Below are positions 44,043 to 53,200 of a DNA stretch of 64,000 nucleotides, piece by piece. The stretch is taken from the NCBI GenBank assembly GCA_902564295.1, contig CACFAO010000003.1:1-64000 (forward strand). Direction: 5' to 3'. The DNA comes from an uncultured Pelagibacteraceae bacterium. Its GTDB lineage: Bacteria; Pseudomonadota; Alphaproteobacteria; Pelagibacterales; AG-422-B15. The translations under genes and the position numbers were made by a program. Below the pieces are notes generated by a model. The model ran no database searches. It saw nothing but the letters and a program-made list of their open reading frames with translations, and was not told where the DNA came from. The first letter of the stretch is position 1. Each line of letters starts with the position of its first letter.

Positions 44043-44068
44043 TCGCAGTTTTAATGAGAAAACTGCGA
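44043..44068. promoter_or_regulatory. Perfect 10-bp inverted repeat in the M19/oxygenase divergent spacer
   Basis: TCGCAGTTTT (44043-44052) and AAAACTGCGA (44059-44068) form an exact dyad with a 6-base centre, about midway between the M19-like gene (starts 43959) and the oxygenase gene (starts 44151). No U-run follows on either strand, so a terminator is less likely than an operator for a regulator controlling both directions. The binding protein is unknown. Confidence 0.5.
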
Positions 44069-44150
44069 CAATTTAAGCATGGTTCATTCTTTGTAGATCT
44101 TTTAATTGTCATAGAAAATACTATATTGATTCAGGATACTAAGAAAAAAA

Positions 44151-44750
44151 ATGTACACACCAATTAATCAATATATTGAAAGGCTTGAGAATATTTCATT
44201 TGACGTTGATAAGTTAAATCAAGCTGTTAGCGATTTAGTCAAGATCAGACCTTTTGAAAATTCCGAACAGAAACCAGGCATGCTTAAGTCAAATGCTATT
44301 TGTCTTAATTATGATGAGAAAGAATTAGATGAGTGGTTTGGAGGAAATATTAGAGGTAAATATTGGACAAAACCAGACTCTTCATTCGAGGAGATGGAAA
44401 GGGAACCATACATTGATGAATCAAGGTACACGCTCTTTAACCCAAAATTAAATAATACTTACTTCAAGTACGTATATGATAAAATAAATGAATTTTTTGA
44501 AATAGGGAGATGTCGTGTGATTAAAATGCCACCACGCACCACTTTAAGCTGGCATAGAGATCCAGAAAGAAGACTCCATATTGCAATCAAAACCAATTAT
44601 GGCGCTCGAATGTTCATTGAACATACTGGCCATCACATACCTGCTGATGGAAACATTTATTTAACTGATAACACTAAATATCACACAGCTATTAATGGTG
44701 GAGAAGAAGATAGAATTCACTTGGTAGCTACTTTACTAGGCACAAAATAA
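44151..44750 (+). CDS. Aspartyl/asparaginyl beta-hydroxylase-like 2-oxoglutarate oxygenase
   Basis: 199 residues of the cupin-like 2-oxoglutarate/Fe(II) oxygenase superfamily. The iron ligands are His135-x-Asp137 (LSWHRDPERRLHIAIKT) and His178 (TKYHTAIN), with Arg188 (EEDRIHLVATLLG) as the 2-oxoglutarate-binding arginine. The C-terminal part NIYLTDNTKYHTAING matches aspartyl/asparaginyl hydroxylase relatives. The substrate may be a protein side chain or a small metabolite. It is divergent from the M19-like operon and ends 2 bases before the convergent GlnT-like gene. Confidence 0.82.
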   Translation: MYTPINQYIERLENISFDVDKLNQAVSDLVKIRPFENSEQKPGMLKSNAICLNYDEKELDEWFGGNIRGKYWTKPDSSFEEMEREPYIDESRYTLFNPKLNNTYFKYVYDKINEFFEIGRCRVIKMPPRTTLSWHRDPERRLHIAIKTNYGARMFIEHTGHHIPADGNIYLTDNTKYHTAINGGEEDRIHLVATLLGTK

Positions 44751-44752
44751 TT

Positions 44753-46072
44753 TTAACAATCAATTATATTTTTACGTATCCAGCTAGCTTTGTTTGCTTC
44801 AAGTACTTGACTAAATTCTTTTAACTCACGTTTCTTCAATTTTACATACTTCGAGACAACTTTTGCGCCGATTGACTTTTTAACAATTGTGTCGTTGCTA
44901 AATTTTTTTATAGCTTGCTCTAGACTGTTTGGTAGTTTTTTCACTCTTTTTAGTTTGTGACCCTGTTTATACATATTTATATCAAGGCGTTTTCCAGGGC
45001 TGCGTTTGTTTTTCATTCCATCGATACCCATTGCTATTATTCCTGATTGAAGCAGGTACGGGTTAACAGCACCATCTGCAGCTCTAAATTCAAATCGTCC
45101 TTCATCTGGAATTCGTATCATATGTGTACGGTTATTTCCTGAGTACGTCACAGCGGTTGGAGAATAAGTTGAACCAGAGTTTGTTGTTTTTGCATTTAAT
45201 CTTTCATAACTGTTTAGACACGGATTTAGCCATGCAGCAAAAGAGTCTACTGATTTTATAATACCGCCAATGAATTGATAACCCATTTTTGATAGACCTA
45301 GTTGGTCAGAGGAGTCCTGGAATAAGTTTTTTTTCTTTTTTTTATCCCAAACAGACACATGTGCATGACAACCATTGCCTGTTAGTTGAGTAAATGGTTT
45401 AGGCATGAACGTTGCTCTCAATCCATGCTTTTCAGCAATTGATTTTACCATAAATTTGAAGAATACGTGACGATCTGCAGTGGTTAAGCAATCTGCATAG
45501 TCCCAATTCATTTCAAACTGTCCATTTGCATCTTCATGGTCATTTTGATAGGGCTTCCAGCCTAATTTAATCATAGAGTCACAAATTTCACTCAAGACAT
45601 CAAAGCGTCTCATCAAAGCGGCAACATCATAGCAAGGTTTTAGGGCATCATCGCGGTTGTCAGCAACTTCAGTACCATCTTCATTTAAAATAAAGAATTC
45701 GCATTCTACGCCAGTCATCATTTGAAGGTTTAAGTTGTCTAAATTGTTAATTTGATTTTTTAAAATCACACGTGGACACTGGTCCATAAATTTATTATTC
45801 ATGATCAGGTCACTTGCCATCCAGCCAACGTCTGGCTGCCAGGGTAGTTGAATGAGGCTGTCTGGGTCTGGTAAAGCAAACATATCAGGTTCAGAAAAAG
45901 ATAGATCTAAGTGTGTTGCAAACCCGCCAAAGCCCGCACCTGTTTTTTGCATTTCTCCGATAGCTCGAGTTGGCACGAGTTTTGCCCTTTGCACTCCAAA
46001 AAGATCAACAAATGTAACAAGGAAGTACTTAATTTTCTTTTGCTTTGCGATTTTTTCTAAGTTTTTTACCAT
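44753..46072 (-). CDS. GlnT-type (class III-like) glutamine synthetase / gamma-glutamylmethylamide synthetase-like
   Basis: About 439 residues (446 if the first in-frame ATG at 46093 is used; neither has a good Shine-Dalgarno). Glutamine-synthetase motifs are visible: VDLFGVQRAKLVP at the N-terminus, the metal/glutamate region GVECEFFIL and NDHEDANGQFEMNW, GNGCHAHVSVWD, NRTHMIRIP and the C-terminal RFEFRAADGAVNPYL. Such proteins make glutamine or gamma-glutamyl amides; alphaproteobacterial GlnT and GMAS share this fold and I cannot separate them by eye. Proximity to a polyamine-type ABC importer and an aldehyde dehydrogenase favours an amine-glutamylating role (inference). Convergent with the oxygenase gene. 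Confidence 0.8.
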   Translation of the reverse strand: MVKNLEKIAKQKKIKYFLVTFVDLFGVQRAKLVPTRAIGEMQKTGAGFGGFATHLDLSFSEPDMFALPDPDSLIQLPWQPDVGWMASDLIMNNKFMDQCPRVILKNQINNLDNLNLQMMTGVECEFFILNEDGTEVADNRDDALKPCYDVAALMRRFDVLSEICDSMIKLGWKPYQNDHEDANGQFEMNWDYADCLTTADRHVFFKFMVKSIAEKHGLRATFMPKPFTQLTGNGCHAHVSVWDKKKKKNLFQDSSDQLGLSKMGYQFIGGIIKSVDSFAAWLNPCLNSYERLNAKTTNSGSTYSPTAVTYSGNNRTHMIRIPDEGRFEFRAADGAVNPYLLQSGIIAMGIDGMKNKRSPGKRLDINMYKQGHKLKRVKKLPNSLEQAIKKFSNDTIVKKSIGAKVVSKYVKLKKRELKEFSQVLEANKASWIRKNIIDC

Positions 46073-46141
46073 GGAGAGAATTATGCGCAGCATTGATGAT
46101 TATTCAATAGGTAAATGTTGATTGATATTTAAGTAAAAAAA

Positions 46142-46154
46142 ACCCATATTGGGT
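46142..46154. promoter_or_regulatory. Dyad ACCCATATTGGGT upstream of the winged-helix regulator gene
   Basis: The site ACCCA-TAT-TGGGT is a perfect dyad 11 bp before the regulator start (46165). A closely similar site, GCCCATTTTGGGT, occurs at 50165-50177 in the spacer of the adhesin operon; 11 of 13 bases are the same. The likely reading is an operator for the tandem winged-helix protein at both places, with autoregulation here. The site also lies between this gene and the divergent GlnT-like gene. Confidence 0.5.
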
Positions 46155-46164
46155 ATGTTAAAGA

Positions 46165-47226
46165 ATGAATCCTAATTTAAAAAAATTACGAGACACTGTC
46201 GTAGAGCACACCTTAAAGTTGGACAACGACCGACTTGCACTTTTATTGTTAATTCAACTTTCTCGTCATCAAAATCTATTTATTCACGAACCATCAGATT
46301 GGAATGATAGTCCTACAGACTGGATCACACAGAATCAAAGAATTCAAGATGAAGTCATTGCTATTTTATCTTTTATTATACTTTTTTCATTCACGAATGC
46401 ATATCATGACGAAAATTTATTCAAAGAGTATAGGAAGGATATTTTAGATATGCATCCTGAGGACTTTCTAAATAATTCAATTTATCAATCAGCATTTAGT
46501 GAATTTATTGGCAAAAAAATTACAATCAGTTCACTTTCAAGTCATTTCAATATTCCAAAAGAAAGTATGAGAAGATATTTAAATGCAGTTTTAGAAAGTG
46601 CTTTAATTACCAAGGATTCAAAATACGGATATCTTGTAGATTTTGATGCTTATCAAGCATATATATTTACAAATTCATTAAACAATATCTATAAATCAGT
46701 CATGCGCTCATTGAATGATTTCATAGTAAATCTAGAGGATTATTTTGAAACTAATTTTAATTTAAAGCCTCTAACTTCAATTAATACAAAAAAATTTTCT
46801 CAGTCTAAATGGAACAGAGTACGATTACATTTATATCATTTCTGGGTAAGAATTCTTACTCTAGATGGAAGTGATCAATCACTTTTACCAGCAGATCGCA
46901 TTATACTTTCAGCTGCCGTGTATTTCAAAAACAGAAAAGGCATATTGAAATATGAATCTATTGAAGAATTGTATGAAAGTGGACATTTGCTACCAACAAA
47001 CCTTTCATCAATTTCTGAGGCCGCAAAAATGCCTCGTGAAACTGTAAGACGGTCTAGTAAGAAATTAATTGAATTGAAACATTTGGAGAAAAAAGGCAGA
47101 AATATTTATCGAATTAATTATCCAAAACTAAATGGAGAAGTGGATATTTTTTTAAAATATAAAGAGTTGACTTTCACTGAAATGATGAATTTTTATTTCA
47201 ATATTTACGAAGATTTAACTAATTAA
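46165..47226 (+). CDS. Tandem winged-helix protein, probable regulator of the adhesin-secretion genes
   Basis: 353 residues, no recognised named family. Two similar helix-turn-helix segments are visible: ISSLSSHFNIPKESMRRYLN near residues 117-137 and SSISEAAKMPRETVRRSSKK near residues 283-303. Both have the pattern I-P/M-P-x-E-S/T-V/M-R-R in the recognition helix and a following wing (SKYGYLVDFD; KGRNIYRINYP), suggesting an internal duplication. The N-terminal region is helical. The gene is divergent from the GlnT-like gene and convergent with the TolC-like gene (4-base overlap). A dyad shared with the adhesin spacer supports a regulatory role (inference). Confidence 0.65.
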   Translation: MNPNLKKLRDTVVEHTLKLDNDRLALLLLIQLSRHQNLFIHEPSDWNDSPTDWITQNQRIQDEVIAILSFIILFSFTNAYHDENLFKEYRKDILDMHPEDFLNNSIYQSAFSEFIGKKITISSLSSHFNIPKESMRRYLNAVLESALITKDSKYGYLVDFDAYQAYIFTNSLNNIYKSVMRSLNDFIVNLEDYFETNFNLKPLTSINTKKFSQSKWNRVRLHLYHFWVRILTLDGSDQSLLPADRIILSAAVYFKNRKGILKYESIEELYESGHLLPTNLSSISEAAKMPRETVRRSSKKLIELKHLEKKGRNIYRINYPKLNGEVDIFLKYKELTFTEMMNFYFNIYEDLTN

Positions 47227-50066
47227 ATCGAGCACATCAAAATGACTTCTTCATTGCAAGTTAGCTCAGCATCAACAATTGAACTATTTTCTGAACTTAG
47301 TTGAGTATCAAGCTCCTCCAACATTGATTTGGCTTCGTTCATTGGAACAGGTCCAATTACTACTGAGAAATCATTTTTATCAAATTTTTCAACGTTGATA
47401 TCGTATTTAAGGAAACGGGTATCAAAACCCATCAAATCGTATATGTAATTCATTAGGCTATTTGCCGAATTTCCTCGTGTATATGAGCCGATTTTAATAT
47501 ATGCATACTCAGCACTAGATGAACTTTCGGAGAGATTATTATCAGCAGTTGTTGCTTCACTCGCTTGAGCACTGAATGAACTAGTTTCAGAATCTGTAGT
47601 CGTATCAACAAGTTCAGTTAAGTTCGCTAAAGCCTCTTCAGCTTCTTTGGCTAATTTATCTTCAAGTTCTTCTTGAGCTTTTTTTTCTGCGATCTCTTTT
47701 TGTTTATTTTCCTCTATTACTTGAGCTAATTCTTCTTTTGCTTCAGCTGCTTCAGTAGAAAGTTGGTCATAATCAGCTAGCAATTGTTCATTTTCTGCTA
47801 GCAGTTGTTCGTTTTCTTGGATAATTTTTTTTGTCGGTAATATTGTGTCATTCTCAATCACTTCAGGAATTATTGTGTTTTCAGTCATTACTTCTTCTTG
47901 AGTATTCACATCAGTACTTTCGTCAAAGATTTCATTATTAAATTCTATTGAACTCTCCTCACCATTTAGTTCATCAATAGAATTTCCAAGTAATTGGTCA
48001 ACAGAGTCCAATAGATTATTCAAATCCTCAGCTGACACATTAGTAAACTCGTATTGCGTTTCCATTGAGTTAGCATCGGTTTCTTCAACTTTTATTGTTT
48101 CATCAATCACAACTTTCTCAACAGCAGTATCTTCAACTTCCTCAGTAGCATTTTCTTCAACTTGCTCAATTGATAATGGTTCATCTTCATTACTTAATTT
48201 AGACATACGTGCAAGTTCTTCTCTTGCTTTTGCAGCTTCATTTGCAAGGAATGTTTCCTCATCAACAAATTGAAGTATGAAATCATCTTCTGTTGATACT
48301 AAAGCATTTGCAACTGAGATTTTAAGCTTGATACCTGAAACATCCTCAGGTGGGTTACCAACTATAGATAAGTCTGAAGTTAAAAATGCGAGCCATCGAG
48401 GGAGATCACTACCGTCTTGTTGAGTGACTGAATATCTTAATTTTCCTGGACCAGTAATATCAAATGTATCTTTAGAAATTTTAAATTTATTACTCGATTG
48501 CTTTGTATTAATTGGATCGGTGATAATTAGAAGTTGTGGGTTTTGATCATCTAATGGAATATTAATGTTTGCTTCATAAGTCATACCCCATTCTGCCAAA
48601 TTGGCTTTTATGCTGCTGCTTAAATCCTCAATCGATAAGTTTTGATGATCCTCAGGTAAAATATCTTTACCAATTGACGCGTAAATTTGTCCGATACTAT
48701 GCTGCATCTCAGAGAAGGCTAAATCTTTCCTTAATTCTGCAACTAAAAGACTTGCCTCTTCTCGAATAACTTCAAGCTCTCCAAATCGAGAGACTTTTTG
48801 GGCATTTTGAACTTGTTTACTTATTCTTCGAGCTACATCTAAATATCTTTGTGCTGTGTCGTATTCTTCAATGGCGAGATCGTAATTTATGTTTGATAGA
48901 TGCACTTGAGAAAGCACTGTCATAGCTATTGCAAGATGCCTTTCGGCAATAAGTTCTTGGTTAGCTTTAGAAGCTTTCCTAGTAGCCCCAATTGAAAAAA
49001 TATCAAAAAGATTTCCACCAATTGATGCACCGTATTCTGTGGTATCTTGGTTTAGTAAGTAGTCATTGTCAGTATAGCCATATGCTGCATTAAATTTTAA
49101 ACTTGGAATGAGAGCCAACATCGCAGCACGTGTGTCTTTGCTTGATATTCTCTTCTGGTAACGACTTTCCATCAACTCTGGTCTTGAAATAAGAGCAACT
49201 TCTTCCATGGTTTGAATATCCAGCTTAAGGTTCGTTAGGTATGTATCATTACTAGCAAGTGTGAAATCCTGACCTGGTAAAAGCCCCATTAGTGTTTTTA
49301 ATTCGTTCTTTGAATTTATGAGAGCCCTTTGCTGCGTTTGCAGTGTTCGCTGAACATCAAGTAATTCTTTTTGATAAAGCAATGAGTCCATTGGAGCTGA
49401 TATCAATAACTCTTCAATGTATTGAGAGTCTGCTAGTGCATCTTCTACTCTTTTTAAAAGCGGATTAAGCTTTTTTAGTAGATTTTCAGAGGCCTGTGCT
49501 TTCCAGTAAGATCTAATCACATCTCTAGTAATGTTCTGAACTGCTTTTCTCTCAAGTTCTTTAGCAATTAAATATCTATCAGCCTGTTGTCCTGCTCTAA
49601 TATATGAAAGACCAAAGTCAAGGGCATTCCATGTAAATTCAATTCCTCGAGTTTCCTGTCCTTTGCCTCTAGAAATTGTATAAGATTCAGTTCCATCTAA
49701 AGCAGGCTCAGCGTCTGTATCATAATTAACAGTCATACTGGTTGATGGTTGTAATTCAGTAAATTCTGAGTAACCAGCATTGAGAGCAATGTCTGGTAAC
49801 ATATCAAATTTTTGTAAGTCTCTTTGACTGTTTGCTAGTGCAGACTCCATAACACTTATTCTTAGATCACGATTGTTTCTAACAGCAATTGCAATTGCAG
49901 TGTGTAAATCAATATTTTTTAAAGATGAATCAATTTCAAGTTCAGCAATCTCTTCAGCAATTGAAATGCTCAATGACTCTGAATCAATTACTTTTGGAGC
50001 GCGCGCGCAAGCAACGAGTACCAAACATATGAAAAGTATAAATAATTTTTTTATAGAGTATACCAT
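47223..50066 (-). CDS. TolC-like outer-membrane lipoprotein with a cadherin-like domain, acidic coiled coil and SPOR-like tail
   Basis: 947 residues, twice the length of TolC. A lipoprotein signal peptide ends in LVAC with lipidated Cys20. Residues about 50-480 form two TolC-like repeats of long helices (DLHTAIAIAVRNNRDLRISV opens the first). Residues about 520-620 resemble a cadherin-like Ig domain (GSDLPRWLAFL, then VGNPPEDVSG), matching modules in the adhesin C-terminus. An acidic, low-complexity and coiled-coil stretch (about 620-840, with NEQLLAENEQLLADYDQL) follows. The last 90 residues (AYIKIGSYTRGNSANSL, then SVVIGPVPMNEAKSML) resemble a SPOR domain, which binds denuded peptidoglycan glycan. 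It would be the outer-membrane exit for the adhesin. It is divergent from the adhesin gene. Confidence 0.78.
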   Translation of the reverse strand: MVYSIKKLFILFICLVLVACARAPKVIDSESLSISIAEEIAELEIDSSLKNIDLHTAIAIAVRNNRDLRISVMESALANSQRDLQKFDMLPDIALNAGYSEFTELQPSTSMTVNYDTDAEPALDGTESYTISRGKGQETRGIEFTWNALDFGLSYIRAGQQADRYLIAKELERKAVQNITRDVIRSYWKAQASENLLKKLNPLLKRVEDALADSQYIEELLISAPMDSLLYQKELLDVQRTLQTQQRALINSKNELKTLMGLLPGQDFTLASNDTYLTNLKLDIQTMEEVALISRPELMESRYQKRISSKDTRAAMLALIPSLKFNAAYGYTDNDYLLNQDTTEYGASIGGNLFDIFSIGATRKASKANQELIAERHLAIAMTVLSQVHLSNINYDLAIEEYDTAQRYLDVARRISKQVQNAQKVSRFGELEVIREEASLLVAELRKDLAFSEMQHSIGQIYASIGKDILPEDHQNLSIEDLSSSIKANLAEWGMTYEANINIPLDDQNPQLLIITDPINTKQSSNKFKISKDTFDITGPGKLRYSVTQQDGSDLPRWLAFLTSDLSIVGNPPEDVSGIKLKISVANALVSTEDDFILQFVDEETFLANEAAKAREELARMSKLSNEDEPLSIEQVEENATEEVEDTAVEKVVIDETIKVEETDANSMETQYEFTNVSAEDLNNLLDSVDQLLGNSIDELNGEESSIEFNNEIFDESTDVNTQEEVMTENTIIPEVIENDTILPTKKIIQENEQLLAENEQLLADYDQLSTEAAEAKEELAQVIEENKQKEIAEKKAQEELEDKLAKEAEEALANLTELVDTTTDSETSSFSAQASEATTADNNLSESSSSAEYAYIKIGSYTRGNSANSLMNYIYDLMGFDTRFLKYDINVEKFDKNDFSVVIGPVPMNEAKSMLEELDTQLSSENSSIVDAELTCNEEVILMCSI

Positions 50067-50079
50067 TTGACTGTTTTTT

Positions 50080-50120
50080 TAAAAAAACCAGATACACTCT
50101 AATCGACTTAATGTATCTGG
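50080..50120 (-). promoter_or_regulatory. Terminator/attenuator-like hairpin with U-run in the TolC-like gene leader
   Basis: On the minus strand, a 9-bp stem formed by the complements of TGTATCTGG (50112-50120) and CCAGATACA (50088-50096), with a 15-base loop, is followed by seven U residues (50081-50087). It lies about 14-54 bases before the TolC-like start at 50066. As a terminator it would attenuate the TolC-like transcript, or shield the gene from read-through on the minus strand. It is also followed by an AAAAAAA run, so an operator role is possible. Confidence 0.5.
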
Positions 50121-50164
50121 CGCAAGTAATACCAAACTTTAATAATTTGAGAGTGTACATAACC

Positions 50165-50177
50165 GCCCATTTTGGGT
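50165..50177. promoter_or_regulatory. Dyad GCCCATTTTGGGT in the adhesin/TolC divergent spacer
   Basis: CCCA-TTT-TGGG (50166-50176) is a perfect 4-bp inverted repeat with flanking bases shared with the dyad at 46142-46154 upstream of the tandem winged-helix gene. It sits 98 bp before the adhesin ATG and 99 bp before the TolC-like start, a position suited to control of both divergent units. Binding by the winged-helix protein is inference. Confidence 0.5.
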
Positions 50178-50274
50178 TTTTTTTTCGATCTTGCTACATT
50201 TGGTAGCATTACTGCTGTATATAGAAAAGGTATATTTATCAATAAATTACTAAATTTTATTTATAAAAATTAAC

Positions 50275-53200
50275 ATGACCAAAAAACTAATTCAGGCACT
50301 TGAACCTCGCATGATGCTCGATGGAGCTGCAGTTGCAACTGCAATCGACACAATCGATGATTTATCGAACTTGAATAAAACTGATTTAGATAAAAAATCA
50401 AAGGAAAATAATTTTAAAACTGATCAAGATACAAAACTTCCATTCGTTAATCGTGAAAGTACAAATCAGAATGCAAGAACCAAACAGTTTGTATTCATTG
50501 ACAGTGCAGTTGATGACATTGAAGTTTTAATTAAAAGTTTTGATAACAATACTGAAGTATATGTCATTCAAAGTGAGCAGGACGGTTTTGCTGAAATTGA
50601 AAATATTTTATCTAGCAAGTCAGATATTGATGCGTTGCACATCATCGGTCACGGAAGTGTTGGGCAGATAGCATTTGGAACGGCTGTTTTAAACAGTGAT
50701 ACACTTGATACTTACAGAGATACGTTAAAAACTATTGGTTTAAGTTTAACTAAGCAAGGAGATATTTTATTTTATGGTTGTAATGTTGCAGCTGATCTAA
50801 ATGGAGAGGTCTTCATTAAACAACTCGCTGATATAACCCAGTCGGATATTGCAGCATCTAATGATATTACTGGTCAAGGTGGAGATTGGGATTTAGAGAA
50901 ACATGTTGGCATTGTAGAAACTCAAAATATAAGCGTTATCAATTATAAACATTCTCTGAGCAATGATGTGACTGCTGTTCAAAATGCTGTTGAAATACAC
51001 GGAGCGACAAATTTAAAAGCAGGTGGAGGAAATTTCTCAGGCAATAAAAATGGACAACAAGACAGCAGCGATCGATGGATCATCACACAGGAAAAAGCTA
51101 ATGTGACTACTGGTAGCACACTGACCTTTGATGTTGGAGTGGCTGTAAACAGTTGGGATCCAGATACAGATGGCCCGGTAAACGTGTACATGGTCTATCT
51201 GAACGATGAAATCAATCGACGAGGATCGAGTGACCGAGGTATAGTTGACTTTACTTACGAAATTTTAGGTGTGTTCACGATACCTGATAACACCATTTTT
51301 ATGTCAGGTTATACGGATAAGGGAAGTTCTGCTTATCCTTCTAGTAGTGCTCAGAAAGTTGGTAAAAGGGATTTTGAGTATTCTGGCGGTGCGCCTGGAA
51401 GTTTGACATCGGGCAGTGACGGTTGGCTTGTTTCAAATTCTAATAAAAGAATAACATTGTCAGCTGATAACGGTGAAAAAGGTGACTTTATTCGTGTGGT
51501 TACCAGAGCTGCACAAGATGACCCCGTGGTCGCAAACAATGATTCTGGTTATATCAATGAAGGCTCAACATTAAGTGTTTCTAATGGTGCAAGTGCAAAT
51601 GATAGCACACCTGATACATCAGGCGAGCATACAGGGGATGTGTTGCTTAATGACACCGGAGGTGTAGCAAGTTTATATGTAAGTGCTATCACTGGAGGAT
51701 CTCTTGGATCGGCTGTATCAGGGACTTATGGACAGCTGACTTTATATTCAAATGGATCATACAGTTATAATGCTAATAATGCTGAAGCCCTAGATGCAGG
51801 AGATATCGTTACTGACTCATTTACTTATACAGCAGATGATGGAACCACTGATAATAATGCAACGATTACGATTACTGTTAAAGGAGTGAATGATGCTCCT
51901 GTTGGAACAGCTGATACGGGATCTGTCAATGAAGATAAACAGCTCACGGTCAGTGCAGGAAGTGGTGTTTTAACAAACGATACTGATGTGGACGCTAGTT
52001 CAAGTTTAACAGTATCTGCTGTCCAAGGACAGGCAAGTAATGTTAACTCAAATGTTACAGGCACTTATGGTACATTAAATTTAGATGCTGATGGATCTTA
52101 CACTTATATTGCTGATCAAAGCGCTGCAGATGCAATCGTTGCCGGGCAGACGGCAACAGATACATTCGCATATACTGTAAGCGATACTATGGCTACGAGT
52201 ACGGTTAATTTAGTCATCACGGTAACGGGTGTGGGACCCGGAGCAGTCAACGACACTGACACAGTTGCTGAAAATGGTGCTCTTGATCGTAATGAAGCCG
52301 CCGGAGTACTCGCCAATGATGATGATAATGCAGCAAAAGATTCAGAAAATTTAATTGTCACAGAGATCTCATCCGATAGTACAGGTAATAGCGGCAATGC
52401 TACTCAGGGTGTGCTTGGAACCTATGGTACTCTAACCGTTGCAGCTGATGGTAGTTACACATACACCGCTAATACCGCTGCTGCAGAGGCTTTAGCCGCA
52501 GGCGATAACAGTCAAACTGATGTATTCACTTATAAAATGAAAGATGATAATGGCGTTAATGAAGATACCGCAACTCTAACCATCACAATACAAGGTCAAG
52601 ATGATGATCCCGTTGCATCAGCAGACACCGGAACAGCCAGTGAAGACGGCCCACAAGTTTCAGTAATTGCTGCTGCTGGTGTTTTAGCCAATGATACCGA
52701 TGTAGATGCTGGAGAAAACCTATTCGTTTCAGCTGTCGGAGGTAACGCTTTAAACGTAGGTGGAGATGTCACGGGATCTCTTGGTACTCTTAATTTAGAT
52801 GCAGATGGATCTTACACGTATATTGCTGATCAAGCCGGTGCAGATGCAATCACTGCAGGACAAACTGCAACAGATACATTTAATTACACCCTAAGTGACG
52901 GTGAAGGGGACACAAGCACTGTTAACTTAGTCATTACGGTTACAGGTAAAGGGCCAGAGGGTGTTGCGGACACAGCAACAGTAACTGAAAACTCAACAGT
53001 AGAGAAAAACAACGCGGCTACTAATGGTGTATTAGCAAATGATGACGATAACGCATCATTTGATCAAGAAAGCCTTGCAGTAACTGCTATCACTGGAGCA
53101 TCAGCCGGAACAGTTGGCGGAACAACAGCTGGTACTCATGGTACTCTCACGATGAACCAAGATGGTACTTATTCTTATGCAGCTACTAACGATGCTCTTG

